Shown here piece after piece: positions 35,426 to 45,781 of a DNA stretch of 64,000 nt (positions within the stretch are counted from its first letter, which is position 1; every line of letters starts with the position of its first letter). A program made the position numbers and the translations under genes. The DNA is from Corythucha ciliata (Eukaryota; Arthropoda; Insecta; Hemiptera; Tingidae). A model generated the notes under the pieces. It searched no databases. It saw only the letters and a program-made list of their open reading frames with translations, and was not told the DNA's origin. The stretch lies in assembly GCA_038030265.1 (NCBI GenBank), contig CM075943.1, positions 36,518,001 to 36,582,000 of the forward strand, written 5' to 3'.

Positions 35426-38075
35426 GGCTAAAATCGCCAGTTTTGTAGCAACGAAAATTGGCGGTTTCACTTAAAAACTGAATATTTTATCACCGTAGTG
35501 ATGCTTTTACCCTAAAACTGGGCATTTTACTTCAAAACTGCCAATTTCACACCATAACTGACGTTTTTCCCAAAACGGAGGATTGTACACCAGAACTGAC
35601 GCCTTAACCACAATACTGACGATTTGTTCCCAAATAAGACGATGTTTCACCAAAACGGAATGTTCAACGGCGAAAGCTTACATATGTTACAACAAAACTA
35701 TTGGCGGTTTTACCTCATAACTGAATATTTTACTCCGAAACTAGATATTTTACCACAAAACCGACTTCTTTTAACCAGAAGATTGGATATTTTACTCTAA
35801 AACTGACGATTTTACTCCAAAACCGGAAGTGTTTTTCGTAGGATTTCACTACAAAAACTGGCAATATTACCTTGAAACTTTCGTTTTTATCCCCAAAACT
35901 AACGATTTCATCCCAAAAACTCACGTGTTGCCCCTTATAACTAATGATTTAGCCTTAAAACTGCTCCACAACTGAATATTTCTCTCCAAAACTGAAAATT
36001 TCACACCATAACTGACGTTTTCCCCAAAAGGATGATCTTTACGCCGAAACCGACGACTCATGAAAACTCCGACAAAATTTCGAATTTGGAGGTAAAACCA
36101 CTCACCCTAGAGTATTTTAAGTCAGGTTCGTAGTGAAAACTTCATTTTTCTAATAATGAGGAAGTTTCACGTTTTCCAAATATTTTTTTTTTTCGATCAG
36201 GCATATCAATGTTTCCCCGTAAATAAATAAATAAAAATTTTAAACCCTTCAGAAATACTTTTTATTTATAAACGAAAGTTGGCACATTTGAAATCCCGCT
36301 AAAACGAACATTTTCCGCAACGTAATATACCATGTATTCTCTGTCCTTTTCATGCCTCTAAATAGCTCTTCTGTTTATCCTCCATTATTTTATTATTGGA
36401 GAGCTCTTGCAGAAAGTAAGTAAAGGAACAACAAACCACTCTCCCACAGCTACGTTACAGGCGAATGTTTGAATTGAATTTTTGGCGTGTTTGAAATGAC
36501 CTAAAACTTCAAAAATCGCGTATTTATTAACTGTTGGATTATTTTACAAACGGATCACGATTTATGCTCTATTTTAGCATAATTAAACCTTAAAAAATAG
36601 ATTTATGAATATGTTCTGACCCATGAAACTTCCTCATTGTTTTAGGGTAGAAACTTGATTTTCAGGTTGAAAAACTTCTTTTTTAGGGGTGAAACCACCA
36701 GCTTTTGGAGTAGAATTTTAATTTTGAGGAAAACATGTCAAAATGTTTAAGGCTAAAATCGCCAGTTTTGTAGCAACGAAAATTGGCGGTTTCACTTAAA
36801 AACTGAATATTTTATCACCGTAGTGATGCTTTTACCCTAAAACTGGGCATTTTACTTCAAAACTGCCAATTTCACACCATAACTGACGTTTTTCCCAAAA
36901 CGGAGGATTGTACACCAGAACTGACGCCTTAACCACAATACTGACGATTTGTTCCCAAATAAGACGATGTTTCACCAAAACGGAATGTTCAACGGCGAAA
37001 GCTTACATATGTTACAACAAAACTATTGGCGGTTTTACCTCATAACTGAATATTTTACTCCGAAACTAGATATTTTACCACAAAACCGACTTCTTTTAAC
37101 CAGAAGATTGGATATTTCACTCTAAAACTGACGATTTTACTCCAAAACCGGAAGTGTTTTTCGTAGGATTTCACTACAAAAACTGGCAATATTACCTTGA
37201 AACTTTCGTTTTTATCCCCAAAACTAACGATTTCATCCCAAAAACTCACGTGTTGCCCCTTATAACTAATGATTTAGCCTTAAAACTGCCCCACAACTGA
37301 ATACTTCACTCCAAAACTGAAAATTTCACACCATAACTGACGTTTTCCCCAAAAGGATGATCTTAACGCCGAAACCGACGACTCATGAAAACTCTGACAA
37401 AATTTCGAATTTGGTGGTAAAACCACTCACCCTAGAGTATTTTAAGTCAGGTTCGTAGTGAAAACTTCATTTTTCTAATAATGAGGAAGTTTCACGTTTT
37501 CCAAATATTTTTTTTTTCGATCAGGCATATCAATGTTTCCCCGTAAATAAATAAATAAAAATTTTAAACCCTTCAGAAATACTTTTTATTTATAAACGAA
37601 AGTTGGCACATTTGAAATCCCGCTAAAACGAACATTTTCCGCAACGTAATATCCCATGTATTCTCTGTCCTTTTCATGCCTCTAAATAGCTCTTCTGTTT
37701 ATCCTCCATTATTTTATTATTGGAGAGCTCTTGCAGAAAGTAAGTAAAGGAACAACAAACCACTCTCCCACAGCTACGTTACAGGCGAATGTTTGAATTG
37801 AATTTTTGGCGTGTTTGAAATGACCTAAAACTTCAAAAATCGCGTATTTATTAACTGTTGGATTATTTTACAAACGGATCACGATTTATGCTCTATTTTA
37901 GCATAATTAAACCTTAAAAAATAGATTTATGAATATGTTCTGACCCATGAAACTTCCTCATTGTTTTAGGGTAGAAACTTGATTTTCAGGTTGAAAAACT
38001 TCTTTTTTAGGGGTGAAACCACCAGCTTTTGGAGTAGAATTTTAATTTTGAGGAAAACATGTCAAAATGTTTAAG
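35426..38075 (+). repeat. 1,325-bp tandem duplication, two near-identical copies
   Basis: 35426-36750 repeats as 36751-38075 with a constant 1,325-bp offset and only scattered single-base differences plus a shorter T run in the second copy (around 36183 vs 37508). Each unit is half minisatellite (GATTTTACC.. family) and half unique AT-rich DNA. Inverted partial relatives of the unique half occur at 34620-34795 and 39833-40205. Confidence 0.92.
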
Positions 38076-38376
38076 GGTAAAATCACCATTATTTTAGTAA
38101 AATCACTAACTTGTCTGCCGCCAGCTTGTCAGCTTTGGCGTGAAATCTTTAGTATTGTACTAAAATCGTCACTTTTCGAGATGAAATCCTCCAGAACTAA
38201 AGATGCCATGCTAATGCTGACGTGTACATCAAAACTGAAAATTGCAAGACTGTATTGGTGATTTTACCTGTGAACTTTTGACAGGTTTCCCTAAAAATAA
38301 AACGTTTACACCCAGACCGGCGGTTTTACCACAAAACTGATGTTTTTAAATCCAAAATTGAAATTTTTACCCTTTA

Positions 38377-38523
38377 GGCAGCGTTCATTCTATAGCGATA
38401 CGATATCGAATCGACATCACCGACGCTTCGTAACAGTGTATAGGACAGACAGAAACAACTGGAAACGTGTGTGAGTCATATGTGCGGAAACGATATCGTA
38501 TCGCTGAAGTATGAACGCCACCT
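38377..38523. mobile_element. Inverted-repeat element (MITE), 147 bp
   Basis: GCGTTCATTCTATAGCGATA with inner CGATACGATATCG at the left, against CGATATCGTATCGCTGAAGT and ATGAACGC at the right. No clear target duplication. Confidence 0.6.
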
Positions 38524-38697
38524 TGTAGGGCCTCCTATACGGGGCTACTTTCCAGTGGCGCCACTGCCGCCCACTCCCGACTCCGAACATTTAGAGGCGC
38601 TTCAAAGTGACCCCGTGTGCGGAGACCCTGAAACTGCTACCAAATAACAGATGTTTTCACGACAAAACTGGCGATTTCACCCTCAAAATTAAACTTA

Positions 38698-38985
38698 GGC
38701 CCGATTTCATTTACTTCTTAAGCCACGATCAACAACTAATCACGATTACAATATAAACACTTATATCGGATTTCATATGGGTTGTTATTGGCAAGAATAT
38801 AATCACGATCAGCTTTAAATAAGATCTTAGTGACCTTAGGCCCATTTTCACCAACAAAATTGATCTCGTTTAAATTAATCGTGATTAGTTGCCAATAACG
38901 ACCCATATGAATTCTGATATGAGTGTTTACATTGTAACCGTGGTTTGTTGTTGATCGTAGTTTAAGAAGTTGGTGAAATCGGGCC
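38698..38985. mobile_element. PIF/Harbinger-like MITE, 288 bp
   Basis: Termini GGCCCGATTTCA and TGAAATCGGGCC, with long imperfect arms (ACGATCAACAACTAATCACG inside). Directly flanked by TTA on both sides (38695-38697, 38986-38988), the usual Harbinger target duplication. Confidence 0.75.
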
Positions 38986-39906
38986 TTAGTGTTTTTACCT
39001 CAAAACTAAAGTTTTAGATCGAAACTGGCTATTTTAGCACAAAAATGACGATTTTAGCACACAAGTGGTAATCTTAGCACAAAAATGGCGATGTTTTAGC
39101 ACGAAAAGGCGGCTTTTGCACAAAAATTGCGATTTTAGTAAGTAGGTATGTACTGAAATGGTAATTTTTGCATAAAACTGGTAATTTTACCACTAAGCTG
39201 GCGATTTGAAAGAAACGCAATCCACAAAATTGGGTTTTCAGTGAGTTAGACCTGCGGGAATGGTTCATTTGGTATGAGAAATCCGCAACATTGGTTTGTT
39301 GAATCAAGCAACCCCACAAAATTGATTTTCAACCACAGAAGCTCACGGTCTTCGAGAAACAAATCCGCCAATTGATGTTTTTTAGATACCTAGCGAAATT
39401 TGAACAATTGGTTCTAAGTGAGCCAAACGCGTGGAAATGTTTTTTCAGGGCAAATGGCCTGAAATCGGATTTTATGGTGCCAATCCCACGAAATTCATTT
39501 TTCAGTGACCCGCGCAAAAAATTTTTGCGAGAAATAGTCGCAAAATTGGATTTTTACAAAGCTGAATCTCAGTGCTTTTTAGTTGGGTCAGATCTGCGAA
39601 AATGGTTGTTTATGACGCAAAAATCCTCGAAATGGTTTTTTCTAGTGAGTTAAATTAGAGAAATGATTTATAAGTGAGCGTCAACGATACAAAATGTGGC
39701 GACCCTGAAGGATTTGTAAACGTTCCGATGGGATCTAGGCAGCCGCCTAGTGGGCAGCTGCCCCACTAAATCATTGCTTTCGACTCTAGGGGAGGGCAAC
39801 TGCCCACCTCTGCCCCCTTCTGGCTACGCCCATGCTCCAATAATAAAATAATGGAGACATATGAGCTATTTAGAGGCATGAAAAGGACAGAGAATACAAG
39901 GGATAT

Positions 39907-40046
39907 GGGCGTGTTCCTAAATGAGAACCCGGACCCATCGGTGGATTATGTTACAGAAGTACAGAACTAACACAATCATGATAAATGTGAGGGAAAGGTC
40001 AATCACAATGGAAACCTAATCCACCGATGAATTTAGGAACACGCCC
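39907..40046. mobile_element. Harbinger-like MITE, 140 bp, with a readable empty site
   Basis: Termini GGGCGTGTTCCTAAAT and ATTTAGGAACACGCCC, with CATCGGTGGATTA/TAATCCACCGATG inside. Flanked by TAT (39904-39906, 40047-40049). The related uninterrupted sequence near 36325 and 37650 (inverted) shows a single TAT at this point, confirming element boundaries and a 3-bp duplication. Confidence 0.82.
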
Positions 40047-41264
40047 TATTACGTCGCAGAAAATGTTCGATTTGGCGGGATTTCAAATATGCCAACTTTT
40101 ATTTATATTAAAAAATATTTCTGAAGGATTTTTATTTATTTATTTACATGGAAGGGTTGATTTGCCTCATCGAAAAATTTGTTTGATGAAAAAAGTGAAA
40201 CTTCCTCATTAGAGCTTTTCTTCATTTTAGTCGCGGATTTGTCCGAAGAACTACATATGAGCTTTTTTTCTCAATTTTGGTGTGGAGCTTGTATCAGAAA
40301 CCACGAACGGGGTTCCATTATTACGGACATTCCGCTCGGCAATCTAAGGAGTCTTAGAAAACTTAGGCTTCAAATAATACAAGCTGGTATGGTACGCCCG
40401 GTCCTGGACCCCTATTCATTGAGTTCTGTATAAATAAGTAAGTGAGGGGAAATGAGCAGTGGCGAAGCGTGCCTTATTTGTATGTGTAAGCAATCCCCCC
40501 CCCCCATAATTTATGGTTGCAAGAAGGCCTATTATAGGGCCCGGGGGTACCCGAACATTTACCTGTTTGCTGCATATAACATATCATATAACTCATCCCC
40601 ATAGAGATCACTAGTTACTTTCGACGTCAGATTTCACGAGAATAGCGTGAGACTTCACATAGGTTGTCGAGAACCAACTGATGAATTTGATCATATTCGG
40701 CCTAGTAGTATAACCGTTTTTCGCTTACGTACCTGCCGAGTGAAGCAAAACTCGATCAATGGGGTCCAAACTGTACCCGACCCAACAATTTCAACAAAAA
40801 CGGTCGAGTATTTTCACATCAGAAATCGACAGACCGACATTCTGCTAAAATAAAGTAAATCCATAGTTTTACGGTCGAAATGTTACTAGTTAGGCTTTTG
40901 GACGTACGGACTAACCATGAGTCCAATACTATCTCGTTGTTAAATGTCGAGGAAATAAAAAGGTACAATTTACCACGAAGTGTGAAATATTGTTCAAAAT
41001 TAGTAAAATGTATTGAAAAACAGCAGGCCAGTAGGGTTATATAGATACTCCGTGACCCGAAGTTTCTACAACGGGCTCGTTCATTATCGGCTTTCTCCGG
41101 GACTTGTATGTGTTTTCAAAGTTGCTTACAGGAGAGGTTTGAAGCGCGGGGTGATGGATGATAGTGGGAAGGCAGGTGGGGTGGGAATGGTACGGAGCGG
41201 GTAACACCCAAACCTGTCTTCGTTTCTAGGATTGCTTACAAGCCTACCGTTTTGTTGGGAGGCT

Positions 41265-41573
41265 CTTTTTTTTTTTTCTTGAGGGTACGGACTCGGATCT
41301 ACCGAGTCCGCTGGCGCCTAAGCTCTTATGTGGCTCTTACGCCATACCCTGAGAATCCATTAGCTGTGCACTTCACACCCGTACTACGCGGGCGTTTCGG
41401 TCGATACGCGGTTTGTCATATACGCGCACCGCCGTGAACGCCCACACGAAGCCGAGTGAGCCGTGTCACAGCTCGCCGCAGCCTTATAGTGTAATGGGCA
41501 ATAGCTGGATTCGAACCCAGGCCCGCTGGGTTGCGAAGCGAGCATTGTATCCATTACACCATCGAGGCGCGCT
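41265..41573 (-). mobile_element. tRNA-derived SINE, copy 2, with tail and target duplication
   Basis: On the minus strand the same tRNA-Arg-like head (box B GGTTCGAATCC) and body as at 5123, ending in an A-rich tail (T run at 41266-41279 on the plus strand). Flanked by the 10-bp direct repeat TTGGGAGGCT (41255-41264 and 41574-41583), the signature of LINE-assisted insertion. Confidence 0.85.
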
Positions 41574-42452
41574 TTGGGAGGCTATTAGGGCTGGAGTTAC
41601 TGAAGAGCAGTGAAGACCGCACGCTCTTCTGAATAAATGCATGAGGCGATGTTTTGTTCGCTAATTGCTATTGACAAAAACTACCCCATAATAATAATAG
41701 TTTTTGTCAATTACAGCCATAACTAGTGATCTATTAATTTATATTTAATACACGTTTTTAAAGAGAATGCCTAAAATATTAAGTGTCTGGTTTGCAACTG
41801 TAAGCAATGCTTACACTGCTTACATGGACGCTTCGCCCCTGGAAATGAGACATGAAGCGGGTGTTTTGGCCTTTTTACGTCACACGCCGTACTACCGTAT
41901 TCCCGCCTGGTATAAAGCACGCCGATAATAATTAAGAGGCGGTTGGTGTGGAAGCCACGAACAAGAAGGAAACATAAAAAAAGACCTCTTCCGCTGTTTT
42001 AAACGCCGTGCTAGACCTGATGCCTCATGATGGCAGAGTGGCACGGTGGCGCTCACTGTCAATTTCAATAATTCTTGAATCACTCACGTCACATTGAGTT
42101 GATTTCTTGAGGTCGCGTGACTTTCCTCAATGAATCGTCTTCCCACAAGATTTTCATTTCATTTCAATAGAAATAGAAGCAGTTTCCGGGTTGAGGGCTT
42201 CAAACAGTACGACCAAACTGAGTTGAATGAAGGGAAATTATCTTTTCCCACCTACGGCCACTGACCGCGCATTTGGCTTCATCCTGCCCTTTTCCCAGTG
42301 CCTACTCGGCCAAAAACAGAAGCTTGACTCCGAAATCTTATTTTTCAGACAAAATAATACTGCTGCTGTTTTTAACTGTTATTACACAACAAAAACTTGC
42401 CGCTTACGAACGTACTGTTTTGATGCGCGCCTTTTGACGTTTATCCCATTCA

Positions 42453-42760
42453 TTTTTGGTTTATTATTCATTCAGAATTTTTACAACCCACCCTGAACTT
42501 TGTCCTTGTACGTTTTAAGGTATCTAGATTCGATTTCTGGAATTTCTATACGCCGTCCAGGCCGTATCGTCACCTGGGATTGCTAGGATGAACTAGTTAT
42601 TTCGTACATAGAATTCATTTCGGATCTAGTTGGTCCTAACATATGGTCAGTTTGATCAACTTACTCCCTAGGTTTTTATGGGTCCTAAACATGGTTTTAA
42701 AAGGTAAAAGCCGGATCTTGCTACATTTATGAATAATAAACCCATGTGTAAAATTTGCAG
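42453..42760 (-). repeat. Dispersed repeat with GGTTTATTATTCAT ends, copy A
   Basis: Matches 61705-62100 in inverted orientation across phrases such as GTCCTAACATATGGTCAGTT, ATCTAGATTCGATTTCTG and CATGTGTAAAATTTGCAG. Ends carry GGTTTATTATTCAT and ATGAATAATAAACC. Confidence 0.75.
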
Positions 42761-44259
42761 CGTTTTACCGCTGCGATGACATAAGTGAGTTTTAGCACTC
42801 TCCCGTTAAATCCTCCGGAAACTTTGTTTTCAAATTTCAACCAATCAGATGTTTCGTAACCAAGCAACTACTGATTTATCGTCAGGGGGGCAAAATACTT
42901 TGAAAATGTATTTTAAATACAAAGCCCAAAATACTTTCAAAAATGTATTTTAAATACTGAAATACAAATACTTTTTGAATTGTATTTTGAATAAAATACA
43001 AATACAATTTAAAATACTTTTCAAAAATTCGATTTCGATGGCACGAAAAATATTTTTCGTGCGAAAAACACGAAAAATAAATAATTCAAAAATATCAGGT
43101 CCTTCAATAGACAAGTTGACAAAATGTAGCAGCGCGAAATGGCGCTGCGCCGCGATGCGCAAAAAAAAGTAGACAAGTTGTCACCAAATATTTAGTACCG
43201 AACCGGCGAGCAATGGTGGATCGTGAGCTGAAATGGAGGTGAGGTCACTGGTGGACCTAAATCGGGGCCCGGGGTGGAAACCTTCAAGAGGCCCCTAAAA
43301 GTCTCTAAATATACATAAAACCTCTATTGGTGACCTCTAAGGCCTTTTCTTAATTTTAGCCATGGCCTTTTCCATATAATGTAGGGAAATTACCGCTATT
43401 TCCACAGTCTATCCGCTAAACAGCGCTTATGCCAAGTTTAAACTGCGAATTTCTTCGTTTTAGCCGCGAATGAGTGCTTTTTGTCAACTTTAACAGCAAA
43501 TTAGCGCTTTCCGCCGCAAATTAGCAACTGATTAGCGGGGTAATCCCCCCCCCACCATAAAGACATAAATATGCGCTTTTCCCCAACTTTAGCAGCAAAG
43601 TAGATTTTGTATCCTGTGAATCAGCGATGTTTCTTTAACTTTCCTCGAGTTGGCGTTTTCCACAATTTTAGCTGCAAATTAGCGATTTTTTCTAGCGGTT
43701 TACTCAGTATGAGCTGAAAATTACTCAATATTAGCCGTAAAATTCTCGAAATGTTTACCACAAATTAGCATTTTTTGTTCACCGTAACCATACACTGCGG
43801 AATAGCGATTTCGTCTCAGTTTTAGCCGCGAATTTGCGAGTTTTTCACTCATAGCCATAAATTAGCGCTTTTTCTCAATTTTAGCCTCAAAGTCTCCCGA
43901 GGAAGCCGCGAATTAACGTATTTCCAATTTTTGACGCAAATTTAAATTTGTCTCAATCTTAGCCGTAAATTAGCGCTTTTTCGTAATTTTAGCAGTGCAG
44001 TAGCTATTTCTAGCCCGTGTATTAGCGAATTTTGTTCATTTTAGCCACGAATTGGCGTTTTCCGATATTTTTACTGCAAATCGGCAATTCTTCCATTTTT
44101 GACAGTGAATTAGCACTTTTTGTTTCAATTTAGGCTGAAAATTAACTTTTCTCTTTATTCTAGCCAGAATAATTACTGATTTTCTCTATATTAGCCGCAA
44201 ATTGGCGGGTTCTTTTACATTTTGGCACCGCATTGGTAATTTTTTTTCAATTTTAATTA

Positions 44260-45781
44260 TACAGGGTGGTCGGTTTTGAGATGCAAAAAAAAAATTGGGT
44301 AATAGTACACCGAAAATGAGATAAAAAAGTCCTATACGGATAGTGGCCTATTTCTTTTTGTTTTCGAGTAATAATTTTTTTAGTGATTTTTAGGCGCAAC
44401 TGTACTTTTCGCCGAAAAACTGTTATTTCTCAGCTTCTACTTCACGTTTTTCCAAAAGTGATGGCAGTTTCGTAATCTACCGAAAATTTTCTACGGGATG
44501 AACGAAAAATCAATATTCTAAATTGTCATAAACGCCTAAATAAAAACGTAACGTTTTCGTTGTGTTAATGACAAAAAACCAAGAATTTGACTTCACAAAA
44601 CAATTTACTGTGTCACCAAAAATAGCTTCACACGTTGTCAAACGACATAAAAACTTCTCCGTTTTCCCAGCTTTCCAACGGTGTACTCGAAAGTGGAATT
44701 ATCTCCCTCCTTTGACGAGAAAATTCGAAAAGGAGCGAAAAATTCATACATTTTGGGCTAAAAAAGTGAATAATAACAGGGGCGAAAATTCATTTGTTTG
44801 GCTCTTTTTCTTGAGAAATCCAAGCGCTGGCACAGTAAAAATTAAAATGTATTGCATTTGAAGAATAAACAACAAACATACAAATTAATAAAATTGACGA
44901 AGAGGTGGGCGAATTTAGGGCGTCTGCTGGTTTTGTATGGGTCGGAGAGACCGATTAATAGGCTCACATTTCTTCGAAGGAACGGGGCAAGGCTACCTGC
45001 ATTTCCTACAAGATGAATTGCCACGTCTTCTTGACGGAATGGAACCAGAGCTGAGGGAACAAATTATTTTCCAGGAAGACGGTGATTTCGGTCTCCGACG
45101 ATCCCAGCCCAGCCCCCATAAAAAACCAGCAGACGCCCTAAATTCGCACACCTCTTCGTCCATTTTATTAATTTGTTTATTCTTCAAATGCAGTACATTT
45201 TAATTTTTACTGTGCCAGAGCTTGGATTTCTCAAGAAAGAGAGCCAAACAAATGAATTTTTGCACCTGTTATTATTCACATTTTTAGCCCAAAATGTATG
45301 ACTTTTTCGCTTCTTTTCGAATTTTCTCGTCAAAGGAGGGAGATAATTCCACTTTCGAGTACACCGTTGGAAAGCTGGGAAAACGGAGAAGTTTTTAGGT
45401 CGTTTGACAACGAGTGCAGCTATTTTCGGTGACACAGTAAATTGTTTTGTGAAGTCAAATTCTTGGTTTTTTTGTATTAGCGCAACGAAAACGTTACGTT
45501 TTTAGGCGTTTATGACAATTTAGAATATTGATTTTGCGTTCATGCCGTAGAAAATTGTCCGTAGATTACGAAACTGCCATCACTTTTGGAAAAACGTGAG
45601 GTAGAAGCTGAGAAATAACAGTTTTTCGGCGAAAAATACAGTTGCGCCTAAAAATCACTAAAAAAATTATTACTCGAAAACAAAATGAGATAGGCCACTA
45701 TCCGAATAGGACTTTTTTATCCCATTTTTGGTGTACTATTACCCAATTTTTTTTTTGCATCTCAAAACCGACCACCCTGTA
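44260..45781. mobile_element. TACAGGGTG fold-back element, 1.52 kb, nested in the hAT-like element
   Basis: Starts TACAGGGTGGTCGGTTTTGA and ends in its reverse complement. Near-identical arms of about 690 bp (44260-44953 and 45089-45781) enclose a loop of roughly 135 bp. It interrupts the TTAGCG minisatellite of the surrounding element. Same terminal motif as 19296-21265. Confidence 0.88.
44955..45090 (+). pseudogene. DDE (Tc1/mariner-like DDE_3) transposase fragment in the fold-back loop
   Basis: The loop reads in frame FFEGTGQGYLHFLQDELPRL, then LDGMEPELREQIIFQEDGDF. This matches the pattern of insect DDE_3 transposases (FF-G-L-G--YL-FLQ-ELP-LL-D-P---R----FQ-DGAPPH) around the second catalytic Asp. 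Only about 40 codons survive; the arms replace the rest. Family recognised from memory of the motif. Confidence 0.6.

Larger units (their letters stand above)
33049..42874. repeat. EndoG downstream repeat tract
   Basis: Dominated by a roughly 20-bp degenerate unit GATTTTACCACAAAACTGGC at 33720-34080, within 35426-38075, 38220-38340 and 38650-39200. MITEs, a SINE copy and a tandem duplication are listed separately. No gene recognised. A CAGGGACGTAGCCAGCCC tip at 33334 and CAGGGGCGCAGGCAGCCC at 34910 look like hAT-type left ends with no matched right ends. Confidence 0.55.

Noticed and set aside
33334..39836. One large hAT element from CAGGGACGTAGCCAG to GGCTACGCCC
   Set aside because: The tips look related, but the flanking 8-mers (TGTAGAAG vs CTCCAATA) do not match and the right tip is irregular.
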